A DNA stretch of 6,579 bases, from contig JAIJEI010000118.1 in the NCBI GenBank assembly GCA_022739095.1, positions 1 through 6,579 of the forward strand, read 5' to 3'. Both the position numbers and the translations under genes were made by a program. The stretch comes from Bifidobacterium sp. Its GTDB lineage: Bacteria; Actinomycetota; Actinomycetes; Actinomycetales; Bifidobacteriaceae. Positions 1 to 6,502 of the stretch are shown here, piece by piece. The notes below the pieces were generated by a model. The model was not told the origin of the DNA. It was given only the letters and a program-made list of their open reading frames with translations, and ran no database searches. The stretch's first letter is position 1; each line of letters opens with the position of its first letter.

Positions 1-63
1 GGTTCCTACCGCGTGCTGTCCCAGACGGAAGTCCGTTCGCTGTCCAAGGAGGTTGGCCTGTGA
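1..63 (+). CDS. C-terminal end of a probable RluB/RsuA-family 23S rRNA pseudouridine synthase (partial)
   Basis: The frame is open from the first base of the window and ends at TGA 61-63, giving the last 20 residues, GSYRVLSQTEVRSLSKEVGL. The pattern G-x-(Y/W)-R-x-L-(x)3-E-(V)-(x)2-L-(x)3-V-G-L is the usual tail of RluB/RsuA-type enzymes, which isomerise a uridine in ribosomal RNA. No catalytic residues lie inside the window, so the call rests on this tail and on position: in actinobacteria a pseudouridine synthase of this family usually sits just before cmk and der. Its stop codon overlaps the GTG start of the next gene, so the two are very likely co-transcribed and translationally coupled. 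Another protein with a similar tail cannot be excluded. Confidence 0.6.
   Translation, partial: GSYRVLSQTEVRSLSKEVGL
46..52 (+). promoter_or_regulatory. Ribosome binding site that fixes the GTG start of cmk-der
   Basis: AAGGAGG is a full match to the anti-Shine-Dalgarno complement and lies 7 bases before GTG 60-62, inside the end of the upstream coding region. It selects GTG at 60, whose first residues MIRVAIDGPAG run directly into the kinase P-loop, as expected for Cmk. Confidence 0.85.
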
Positions 64-2189
64 TTCGCGTTGCCATCGACGGCCCCGCCGGCGTGGGCAA
101 GTCGTCCACGTCCAAGGCGCTGGCCAAGTATTTCGGATACGCCTACCTTGACACGGGCGCGATGTATCGTGCCTGCGCTTGGTGGTGCCTGAAGCAGGGC
201 ATCGATCTGGACGCCGAAACCGTGGATGAGCGTGTCATCACCGAAGCGGTGGGCGAGTTCTTCACTGGCGACCATTTCGATATCTCCGTGGACCCGGACA
301 ACCCCCGCGTATTCGCCGACGACGAGGACATCTCCGAGGCCATTCGTTCCTCCGAAGTCTCCAGCCATGTCTCCAAGGTGTCGAACGTCATCCCGGTGCG
401 CAACGTGCTCATCGCCGCTCAGCGCGCCTACATCGCCCGCGAGGCGTCGGCCGACTCCTTCTCCGGGGGTTTGGGCATCGTGGCCGAGGGCCGCGATATC
501 ACTACCGTGGTGTCCCCGGACGCCGAGGTGCGCGTGCTGCTGATCGCCCGTGAGGATGTCCGTCAGGCCCGTCGCACCGGCCAGGTCGTCAAGGGCGTGG
601 GTGCTGAGGATGTGGCCGCGCGCGACAAGGCCGATTCCAAGGTCACCAGCTTCCTGACCGCCGCCGATGGCGTTACCACCATCGACAATTCCGATTTGGA
701 CTTCGCCCACACACTCGATCTGCTCATCGGTCTGGTCGAGGACGCCATCGAGAATCAGGAATACGAGCAGTATGCCGCCAATCTCGAAGGCTACGAGCTG
801 GACGAAGGCGATGAGGATCTGATTTCCGGCCGCGGTTTCACGGAAGGTGCGCGCAAGGCCGGCCCCAAGCCGGTGGGCGTGCTGGCTGTTGTAGGCCGTC
901 CGAACGTGGGCAAATCATCCCTGGTCAACCGTATCCTCGGCCGCCGTGCCGCCGTTGTGGAAGACACGCCGGGCGTTACGCGAGACCGTGTGAGCTATGA
1001 CGCGGAATGGGCCGGCACCGACTTCAAGCTGGTGGACACGGGCGGCTGGGAAGCCGACGTGGAAGGCATTGAATCCGCCATCGCCTCACAGGCACAGGTT
1101 GCCGTGACCTTGGCCGATGCCGTGGTATTCGTTGTCGATGGTCAAGTGGGCATGACCACCACCGATGAGCGCATCGTCAAGATGCTGCGTGCCGCCGGCA
1201 AGCCGGTCGTGCTGGCCGTCAACAAGATCGACGACCAGGCCAGCGAATATCTTGCCGCCGAATTCTGGAAGCTCGGCCTCGGCGAACCATACTCGATTTC
1301 CGCCATGCACGGCAGGGGAGTGGGCGACCTGCTGGACGTCGCGCTTGACAAGCTCAAGCAGGCCGAGAAGACTTCCGGCTACCTCACGCCTTCCGGCCTG
1401 CGCCGCGTGGCTCTGGTGGGCCGCCCGAACGTGGGCAAGTCGTCTCTGCTCAATCAGCTGGCGCGCGAAGAACGTGCCGTTGTCAACGATTTGGCCGGCA
1501 CTACGCGCGACCCCGTCGACGAAATCGTCAACATCGATGGCGACGACTGGCTGTTCATCGACACCGCCGGCATCAAGCGACGCCAGCACAAGCTCACAGG
1601 CGCGGAATATTATTCCTCTCTGCGCACGCAGGCCGCCATCGAGCGCTGTGAATTGGCGCTGATCCTGTTTGATGCTTCGCAGCCGGTATCCGATCAGGAT
1701 CTGAAGGTCATGTCCACCGCCGTGGATGCGGGCCGTGCAATCGTGCTCGTATTCAACAAGTGGGATGCGATGGACGAGTTCGACAAGCAGCGTCTCGAAC
1801 GCCTGTGGAACACCGAATTCGACCGTGTGATGTGGGCCGAGCGTGTGAACCTGTCCGCCAAGACCGGCTGGCACACCAACCGTCTGACGCGAGCCATGGA
1901 TAAGGCCCTGGAATCCTGGGATCAGCGTATTCCTACAGGCAAGCTCAACGCCTTCCTCGGCAAAATTCAGGCCGCCCACCCGCACCCGTTGCGTGGTGGC
2001 AAGCAGCCGCGAATCCTCTTCGCCACACAGGCATCCACGCGCCCGCCGCGTTTCGTGATCTTCGCCACCGGCTTCCTCGAGCACGGCTACCGCCGCTACA
2101 TCGAGCGTTCCCTGCGCGAGGAATTCGGCTTCGAAGGCACGCCGATTCAGATCTCCGTGAACATCCGCGAGAAGAAGAAGCGGAAGTGA
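60..2189 (+). CDS. cmk-der: Bifunctional cytidylate kinase / ribosome-assembly GTPase Der (natural fusion)
   Basis: This is one 709-residue cytoplasmic protein with two complete enzymes. Residues 1-227 are cytidylate kinase (ATP + CMP/dCMP to ADP + CDP/dCDP): P-loop GPAGVGKSS 8-16, YLDTGAMYRA 29-38, and EGRDITTVVSPDA 143-155. Residues 228-272 form an acidic linker. Residues 273-709 are Der (EngA), which assists 50S subunit maturation. Its first G domain has GRPNVGKSS 279-287, PGVTRD 304-309, DTGG 326-329, NKID 388-391 and SA 414-415. Its second has GRPNVGKSS 454-462, TTRD 481-484, DTAG 501-504, NKWD 566-569 and SAKTG 599-603. A KH-like domain follows (about 617-709) and ends in a basic KKKRK tail. 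All key motifs are intact and no stop or frameshift separates the halves. The two Der P-loops are also near-identical in DNA (894-916 and 1419-1441, 21 of 23 bases). GTG is the start, supported by AAGGAGG at 46-52. From memory, this fusion is known in bifidobacteria and a few other actinobacteria, whereas most relatives carry adjacent cmk and der genes. Confidence 0.96.
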   Translation: MIRVAIDGPAGVGKSSTSKALAKYFGYAYLDTGAMYRACAWWCLKQGIDLDAETVDERVITEAVGEFFTGDHFDISVDPDNPRVFADDEDISEAIRSSEVSSHVSKVSNVIPVRNVLIAAQRAYIAREASADSFSGGLGIVAEGRDITTVVSPDAEVRVLLIAREDVRQARRTGQVVKGVGAEDVAARDKADSKVTSFLTAADGVTTIDNSDLDFAHTLDLLIGLVEDAIENQEYEQYAANLEGYELDEGDEDLISGRGFTEGARKAGPKPVGVLAVVGRPNVGKSSLVNRILGRRAAVVEDTPGVTRDRVSYDAEWAGTDFKLVDTGGWEADVEGIESAIASQAQVAVTLADAVVFVVDGQVGMTTTDERIVKMLRAAGKPVVLAVNKIDDQASEYLAAEFWKLGLGEPYSISAMHGRGVGDLLDVALDKLKQAEKTSGYLTPSGLRRVALVGRPNVGKSSLLNQLAREERAVVNDLAGTTRDPVDEIVNIDGDDWLFIDTAGIKRRQHKLTGAEYYSSLRTQAAIERCELALILFDASQPVSDQDLKVMSTAVDAGRAIVLVFNKWDAMDEFDKQRLERLWNTEFDRVMWAERVNLSAKTGWHTNRLTRAMDKALESWDQRIPTGKLNAFLGKIQAAHPHPLRGGKQPRILFATQASTRPPRFVIFATGFLEHGYRRYIERSLREEFGFEGTPIQISVNIREKKKRK

Positions 2190-2197
2190 CACGCGCG

Positions 2198-2230
2198 TAA
2201 TTTGCCAGATTTCATATATCTGGTAAATTA
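2198..2230 (+). repeat. Inverted repeat between cmk-der and tRNA-Pro (13-bp stem, 7-base loop)
   Basis: Arms at 2198-2210 and 2218-2230 pair over 13 positions, with one G-U wobble, around the loop TTCATAT. It begins 9 bases after the cmk-der stop. The stem is strong enough to be the transcript end of cmk-der, but no run of T follows it, so it is not a standard intrinsic terminator. The same bases contain a promoter-like pair of hexamers for the tRNA, so it may instead be an operator or a 3'-end stabilising hairpin. Confidence 0.6.
2202..2229 (+). promoter_or_regulatory. Possible promoter of tRNA-Pro
   Basis: TTGCCA (2202-2207, 5 of 6 to the -35 consensus) and TAAATT (2224-2229, 4 of 6 to the -10 consensus) are 16 bases apart. 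Transcription would start near 2236, about 17 bases before the tRNA. That leader holds a small hairpin, GGTGC-TTTT-GCACC (2238-2251), directly before the mature 5' end. The hexamers sit within the inverted repeat at 2198-2230. The assignment is inferred from sequence only. Confidence 0.4.
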
Positions 2231-2253
2231 TCTACTCGGTGCTTTTGCACCAT

Positions 2254-2327
<74 letters not shown>

Positions 2328-2333
2328 CCGATT

Positions 2334-2380
2334 AGCCCCGGAATTCCGCCACTTCTGAGTGGTTGTCTTCCGGGGCTTTT
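2334..2380 (+). terminator. Rho-independent terminator after tRNA-Pro
   Basis: AGCCCCGGAA (2334-2343) pairs perfectly with TTCCGGGGCT (2368-2377) over 10 bp, and TTTT closes at 2377-2380 with a second TTTT at 2384-2387. A second perfect stem, CCACT (2349-2353) with AGTGG (2358-2362), lies inside the loop and makes a two-tier hairpin. It begins 7 bases after the tRNA and should isolate it from ugpA. Confidence 0.85.
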
Positions 2381-2389
2381 CCGTTTTCA

Positions 2390-2409
2390 GACAACATGAG
2401 ACAACATGA
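2390..2409 (+). repeat. Perfect 10-bp tandem direct repeat
   Basis: GACAACATGA occurs twice with no gap (2390-2399 and 2400-2409), right after the tRNA terminator. No integrase or phage remnant is visible nearby. Between this repeat and about 2525 I see only weak signals: an 8-base direct repeat ACGGACTT at 2412-2419 and 2451-2458, and TGCGTA twice at 2513-2524. Confidence 0.7.
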
Positions 2410-2525
2410 CGACGGACTTACCTTTATAAGCCATTCGTAATGGGTTAAACACGGACTTCATCTTGGCGTGTTATTGGAATTATCACCGACAATTCACCGC
2501 CTCCGCACCCCCTGCGTATGCGTAT

Positions 2526-2546
2526 GCCCCAAACAGGGGCTAGACT
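2526..2546 (+). promoter_or_regulatory. Possible ugpA promoter -10 region with adjoining short hairpin
   Basis: TAGACT (2541-2546) matches the -10 consensus at 4 of 6 positions and would give a leader of about 25 bases before the ribosome site and TTG start. It directly follows a small GC-rich inverted repeat, GCCCC-AAACA-GGGGC (2526-2540). No good -35 hexamer lies 16-18 bases upstream, so the promoter is weakly supported or needs an activator. Confidence 0.3.
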
Positions 2547-2566
2547 GGTTCCTATTGATTTGACGA

Positions 2567-2571
2567 AAGGG
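2567..2571 (+). promoter_or_regulatory. Ribosome binding site that supports the TTG start of ugpA
   Basis: AAGGG within GAAAGGGA lies 7 bases before TTG 2579-2581. An in-frame TGA at 2561-2563 rules out a longer protein, and TTG is the only start codon between that stop and an ATG about 45 codons later that has no comparable site. TTG is therefore the preferred start. Confidence 0.7.
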
Positions 2572-2578
2572 ACCCGAA

Positions 2579-4108
2579 TTGACCGAAATAAACGATAAGG
2601 CCCAACTGGATATCGCCGCCGCTGACGACACCGACGCCGTCACCTCGGACACCCCCGAAGAAACCGTAAGCACCCCTGAAGTGGATGAGACTTTCGAGCT
2701 TTCGGCCGCCAAGATGCGCGAGCATGGCATGAGCGAAACCGCCATCAACCAGTTCCGCCATTTGTATGACGTATGGCGCCATGAAGAAGCCTCCAGCTGT
2801 ATTCGTGAGGACGACATCGAGCCGCTTGGCCACGTGCCCAGCTTCCACGACGTCTATGAGACCATCAACCACGACAAGGCCGTGGATGCCTTCGCCAAGA
2901 CCGCATTCCTCAAGCTCAATGGCGGTCTGGGCACCTCCATGGGATTGGACAAGGCCAAGTCGCTGTTGCCGGTGCGTAGACACAAGGCCAAGCAGATGCG
3001 CTTCATCGACATCATCATCGGTCAGGTGCTTACCGCTCGCACACGCCTGAACGTCGAACTGCCGCTGACGTTCATGAACTCCTTCCACACTTCGGCGGAC
3101 ACGATGAAGGTGCTCAAGCATCATCGCAGGTTCAGCCAGCATGACGTGCCGATGGAAATCATTCAGCATCAGGAACCCAAGCTCGTGGCCGCCACCGGCG
3201 AACCTGTGAGCTACCCCATGAACCCGGAGCTGGAATGGTGCCCGCCCGGCCACGGCGACCTGTTCTCCACCATCTGGGAGTCCGGCCTGCTTGACGTATT
3301 GGAGGAGCGAGGCTTCAAGTACCTGTTCATCTCCAATTCCGACAATCTCGGTGCGCGCCCCTCGCGTACGTTGGCCCAGCACTTCGAAAACACAGGTGCC
3401 CCGTTCATGGCCGAAGTGGCCATCCGCACCAAGGCCGATCGCAAGGGCGGCCATATCGTGCGAGACAAGGTCACTGGTCGCCTGATACTGCGTGAAATGA
3501 GCCAGGTCCATCCGGACGATAAGGAAGCGGCCCAAGACATCACCAAGCATCCTTACTTCAACACCAACTCGATCTGGATTCGCATCGACGCTTTGAAAGA
3601 CAAGCTCGCCGAATGCGACGGCGTGCTGCCGTTGCCGGTGATTCGCAACAAAAAGATCGTGAATCCCACGGACCCGGACTCCGAACAGGTGATTCAACTG
3701 GAAACCGCCATGGGTGCCGCAATCGGTCTGTTCAACGGTTCCATCTGCGTCCAAGTGGATCGCATGCGCTTCCTTCCGGTGAAAACCACCAATGATTTGT
3801 TCATTATGCGTTCCGATCGCTTCCACCTGACGGACACGTATGAGATGGAAGACGGCAATTACATCTTCCCGAACGTCGAACTTGATCCGCGATACTACAA
3901 GAACATCCACGATTTCGACGAACGGTTCCCCTACGCCGTGCCATCTTTGGCCGCAGCCAACTCGGTTTCCATTCAGGGCGACTGGACATTCGGACGTGAC
4001 GTCATGATGTTCGCCGACGCCAAACTGGAAGATAAGGGCGAGCCAAGCTATGTGCCGAACGGCGAATACGTTGGACCGCAAGGCATCGAACCGGACGATT
4101 GGGTGTGA
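2579..4108 (+). CDS. ugpA: UTP--glucose-1-phosphate uridylyltransferase (UDP-glucose pyrophosphorylase, eukaryote-like UDPGP family)
   Basis: This 509-residue cytoplasmic enzyme makes UDP-glucose and pyrophosphate from UTP and glucose-1-phosphate. It belongs to the UDPGP family seen in eukaryotes, not to the shorter bacterial GalU family. Visible motifs in family order are the nucleotide-binding loop LKLNGGLGTSMG 111-122 with KAKSLLPV 125-132, FMNSFHTSADT 165-175, PPGHGD 222-227, ISNSDNLGA 251-259, FNTNSIW 327-333, LETAMGAAI 374-382 and RFLPVKTTNDLF 397-408. Residues 1-40 are acidic and probably disordered. Length and motif set are complete. The start is TTG, chosen because an in-frame stop precedes it and AAGGG is well placed. 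In bifidobacteria this enzyme supplies UDP-glucose for the Leloir and lacto-N-biose/galactose routes, and I recall work in B. bifidum reporting some activity on galactose-1-phosphate. It is probably a single-gene unit: the tRNA terminator precedes it and the next gene has its own promoter. Confidence 0.94.
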   Translation: MTEINDKAQLDIAAADDTDAVTSDTPEETVSTPEVDETFELSAAKMREHGMSETAINQFRHLYDVWRHEEASSCIREDDIEPLGHVPSFHDVYETINHDKAVDAFAKTAFLKLNGGLGTSMGLDKAKSLLPVRRHKAKQMRFIDIIIGQVLTARTRLNVELPLTFMNSFHTSADTMKVLKHHRRFSQHDVPMEIIQHQEPKLVAATGEPVSYPMNPELEWCPPGHGDLFSTIWESGLLDVLEERGFKYLFISNSDNLGARPSRTLAQHFENTGAPFMAEVAIRTKADRKGGHIVRDKVTGRLILREMSQVHPDDKEAAQDITKHPYFNTNSIWIRIDALKDKLAECDGVLPLPVIRNKKIVNPTDPDSEQVIQLETAMGAAIGLFNGSICVQVDRMRFLPVKTTNDLFIMRSDRFHLTDTYEMEDGNYIFPNVELDPRYYKNIHDFDERFPYAVPSLAAANSVSIQGDWTFGRDVMMFADAKLEDKGEPSYVPNGEYVGPQGIEPDDWV

Positions 4109-4177
4109 TTTACAACACGGTCGAACGATAAAAAAAGATATTATTTTTGTGAAATGGCGCTCAACTGCGGAAAAAGC

Positions 4178-4222
4178 CTCTAAGATAGAGTGAGTGTGGG
4201 GAAACTCATACGCACTTATAAT
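4178..4222 (+). promoter_or_regulatory. Promoter of the WYL-regulator operon with two adjoining inverted repeats
   Basis: TATAAT at 4217-4222 is a perfect -10 hexamer and would start a leader of about 20 bases before ATG 4249. No convincing -35 hexamer lies 16-18 bases upstream. In that place are two short inverted repeats side by side: CTCTA-AGA-TAGAG (4178-4190) and TGAGT-N8-ACTCA (4191-4208). These could be binding sites for an activator or for the regulator's own product (inference). The rest of the gap 4109-4177 holds an AT-rich stretch (4128-4149) and no GC-rich hairpin, so no clear terminator for ugpA is visible. Confidence 0.55.
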
Positions 4223-4248
4223 GAAACAATAACTATACGTGAGGACTA

Positions 4249-6162
4249 ATGGCAGAGGGCACAAGCGGACGTCGGCGTTTTTCCGACAAATGGGGCAAGC
4301 ACGAGCTGGACGTACTGGCTGTGTTGTCATCCGCGTTCCCGCAATGGCTCACATCCCGCCAAATTGCGCAGCGCGTCAAGGCTTACGCCGACTCGTATGG
4401 AGAGCTGGCAGATCAGGCCGCCAAGGCCGCGTTCGCCAAGCAGTTCCAGCGTGATCGCGCCAAGCTCGCCGCGATGGGCATCGCCATCGAATCACGGCAG
4501 CCTGAGTACTCGTCCAAGTCGGAAGGCCAGGACTTCGCGTCCTACCGTCTGCAGTTGGGCGATGAACCGCGCATCCGCCTGATGTTCGAGCCGGAAGATA
4601 TGCCGGTGCTTGCCGCCGCCAACTATCTGGCTCGTTCGATGTCGATTTCTTCCGAGCCGGATCAGTCCCAGCTCACCCAGCATGCGTCGCGCACCACACC
4701 GCGTGTGCCGCAGACCCCCATTCCCGGGCTCGGTTTGGATTCGATTGCGCCTGGCTTGGGCACGCAGCCCATTCCGGATTCACTGGTCAAGGTTATCGAT
4801 TCGCGTCGTTTCGCCGCCACCGTTGACGTGGATGGCGAACACCTGAACGTGGCCTACACCGATTCCGACGATTTGGCCATGTACGTGCTTGAACATCCGG
4901 GGGCCACGATCGTCAGCCCGCAGGAGGCTGTGGATGCCTATCATCGCCGCTTGCATGCCGCCAGCCGGTTCACTCTGGCCGACGAATCCGCTAGCCCCGT
5001 GAGCGCTTCGGTGGTTTCCCCGTCGATTAGTCGCGATGTGCGCGAGCCGGGCGATCCTGAGTCGATCAAGGCCCAGAACAAGAAGAACGGCTCCGCTTTC
5101 CAAACGGGCAGCGAGGTTGATCGTCGCCTGCGTCTGATGCTGTTCCTCTCCGCTCATCTGGGTGAGGAATTCTCGATGAGCGAGCTGGCCGAACGTTTTA
5201 TCGGCAAGCCAAAGAACGATGATGAACTCAAAAAATTCGTCAACATCATTCATAAGGACATCAACACCCTGACCACCGTTTCCGACGATGGTGAGATGGC
5301 CGGCAGCCAGTTCTTCGATATCGACTGGCCGCTGCTGGATGCCGAGGGTATTGTTTCCGCCACCAATTCGCTGGGTCTTGAACGTCTTGCCGGCATTTCG
5401 CCGCAATACCTCAGCATGCTCACCGCCTCGGTCAGCTACTTGGCGCATTCGCCGTTGCTGCCGGACAAGCAGCGTGGGCAGGCCGAATTCCTGTATGAGC
5501 GTTTGCGCCGCCATGTCAGCCCGGGCCAGACCCCGTGGCTAAGCCTGACCGGCTATGAGCTGGAGCCCCGAAGCTTCTCCATCGTCAAGCGTGCGATCAA
5601 CACCGATTCGCTGTTGGACATGGAGTACACCGACGGTACAGGTCGTACCCGCCGCAAGCTGGTGGCCCCCGCCAAGATCTTCATTGACGAAGGCGTGTAT
5701 TATGCCGCCGTCTACACGGATGTCGGTTCCGCCGCGCCCAAGGACAAAAAGGCCTACGTCTCCAAAGACAAGACCATCGACAAGGCGAACGGCAAGCCGC
5801 GCATCTGGCAGGTGCTGCGCTTGGCCCGTATCGAAAAAGCGGAACTGGTCAAGCCCACCAAGCAGATCAACATTCCGAACATGCCGGTGAGCGAACTGCG
5901 CAAGTGGAGTTTCGACAACGGCACCGACGCGGTGTTCATCACCGATCAGCGCGATCTGGCATTCATCAAGACATTGCCGGGCGCGACCGTCGAACAGTGC
6001 GGTGCCGGTGAAAAGGTGCATCTGACCGTTTCCTCCGATTCCTGGTTCGTGGCCTTCTGCATCGCACACGCACGTCATATCACGGCGGTCGCCCCGGAAA
6101 CGTTGCGCACCATGATCGTGGCACGCGCCGAACGCGAACTGAGCATCAGCGAGAACAAGTAA
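4249..6162 (+). CDS. PafBC-like WYL-domain transcriptional regulator (fused PafB and PafC halves, first WYL domain apparently lost)
   Basis: This 637-residue protein looks like two WYL-family regulators in one chain. Half 1 has a winged helix at about 17-100 with the PafB-like pattern FAKQFQRDRAKLAAMGIAIE (62-81) and YRL 99-101, a helical segment FEPEDMPVLAAANYLA (113-128), a Pro/Gly/Ser-rich linker (about 132-178), and a WCX-like piece (187-240). Half 2 has a helix-turn-helix (about 290-342), a PafC-like spacer (360-420), a WYL domain (about 442-530, with YYA at 484-486 where W-Y-L normally stands, and VLRLARI 522-528), and a WCX tail (about 540-632). WYL proteins sense ligands such as nucleic acid; PafBC activates the LexA-independent DNA-damage response in actinobacteria, and fused PafBC is known from Arthrobacter. 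Function here is inferred from architecture and order. The ATG start has GAGGA at 4241-4245, only 3 bases away, closer than usual. It leads a probable operon with the next two genes. It could alternatively be an unrelated double-WYL regulator. Confidence 0.8.
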   Translation: MAEGTSGRRRFSDKWGKHELDVLAVLSSAFPQWLTSRQIAQRVKAYADSYGELADQAAKAAFAKQFQRDRAKLAAMGIAIESRQPEYSSKSEGQDFASYRLQLGDEPRIRLMFEPEDMPVLAAANYLARSMSISSEPDQSQLTQHASRTTPRVPQTPIPGLGLDSIAPGLGTQPIPDSLVKVIDSRRFAATVDVDGEHLNVAYTDSDDLAMYVLEHPGATIVSPQEAVDAYHRRLHAASRFTLADESASPVSASVVSPSISRDVREPGDPESIKAQNKKNGSAFQTGSEVDRRLRLMLFLSAHLGEEFSMSELAERFIGKPKNDDELKKFVNIIHKDINTLTTVSDDGEMAGSQFFDIDWPLLDAEGIVSATNSLGLERLAGISPQYLSMLTASVSYLAHSPLLPDKQRGQAEFLYERLRRHVSPGQTPWLSLTGYELEPRSFSIVKRAINTDSLLDMEYTDGTGRTRRKLVAPAKIFIDEGVYYAAVYTDVGSAAPKDKKAYVSKDKTIDKANGKPRIWQVLRLARIEKAELVKPTKQINIPNMPVSELRKWSFDNGTDAVFITDQRDLAFIKTLPGATVEQCGAGEKVHLTVSSDSWFVAFCIAHARHITAVAPETLRTMIVARAERELSISENK

Positions 6163-6172
6163 GGAGTCTTTC

Positions 6173-6490
6173 ATGCCTTGGTGGATATGGCTGATTCTGG
6201 CCCTGTTCATGCTGGCCATGATCGTCGCCGGACTCATCTATGCAGGCCTTCATGGACTCCGTGCCTTGAAAGACATGTCCGACATCGGTGGCCAGCTCGG
6301 CGAACGTGCGGCTGCGATGGGGGAGCCCGGCACTTCTGCCGACACCGGCGAGTCGCCTCTGTTCACCCAGCCGCTCAGCGTGGCACAGAATCGTTATGCC
6401 GAGGCCCATGCGGACGTGATCCGCCGCAAGGCCGCCAAGCGCGAGCGCCACACCCACGCATGGGCCCGCTGGAAGCGATTCAACAACTAA
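6173..6490 (+). CDS. Small single-span membrane protein of unknown function, in the tatA/tatC position of the operon
   Basis: This 105-residue protein has one strong hydrophobic segment at residues 3-26 (starts PWWIWLILALFML) and no signal peptidase site that I can see. A possibly amphipathic stretch follows (27-48), then a Gly/Ser/Pro/Thr-rich part (49-68) and a strongly basic helix-like tail (72-103, with RRKAAKRER 84-92 and RWKRF 99-103). The positive tail suggests N-outside, C-inside topology. AAGGAG at 6161-6166 overlaps the stop of the WYL gene and is 6 bases from ATG, so translation is probably coupled. In mycobacteria pafC is followed by tatA, tatC and helY. This protein shares TatA's general layout and place but lacks the Phe-Gly hinge and is somewhat longer, so I do not call it TatA. 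I recognise no named family; the function is unknown. Confidence 0.85.
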   Translation: MPWWIWLILALFMLAMIVAGLIYAGLHGLRALKDMSDIGGQLGERAAAMGEPGTSADTGESPLFTQPLSVAQNRYAEAHADVIRRKAAKRERHTHAWARWKRFNN

Positions 6491-6502
6491 CGGAAAGCAG
6501 CA

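Noticed and set aside
1086..2192. A 368-codon minus-strand open frame across the Der half
   Set aside because: It lies wholly opposite well-conserved Der motifs, is rich in His/Gly/Val in the manner of antisense translation, and has no independent support.
2559..2564. TTGACG as a -35 hexamer before ugpA
   Set aside because: A matching -10 would fall inside the coding region and the hexamer overlaps the in-frame stop and ribosome site area; it cannot drive ugpA.
4128..4149. Intrinsic terminator of ugpA in the AT-rich stretch
   Set aside because: The A and T runs pair only loosely and there is no GC-rich stem, so it does not meet the usual form.
4188..4222. A PafBC-type (RecA-NDp) promoter, TTGTCRGTG-N8-TANNNT, ahead of the WYL gene
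   Set aside because: GAGTGAGTG at 4188-4196 matches only 6 of 9 bases, and the -10 at 4217 is too far away for the 8-base spacing.
4109..4248. LexA/SOS box in the WYL-gene promoter region
   Set aside because: One half-site-like CGAAC (4122-4126) is present but no partner GTTCG at the required spacing.
2552..4330. A 592-codon open frame on the minus strand across ugpA
   Set aside because: It is antisense to a gene with complete family motifs, runs across both ugpA borders, and its translation resembles no family I know. Long antisense frames are expected in GC-rich coding DNA.
6173..6490. Calling the small membrane protein TatA
   Set aside because: It has the single N-terminal span and the right operon place but lacks the Phe-Gly hinge and TatA-like helix sequence; position alone is not enough.
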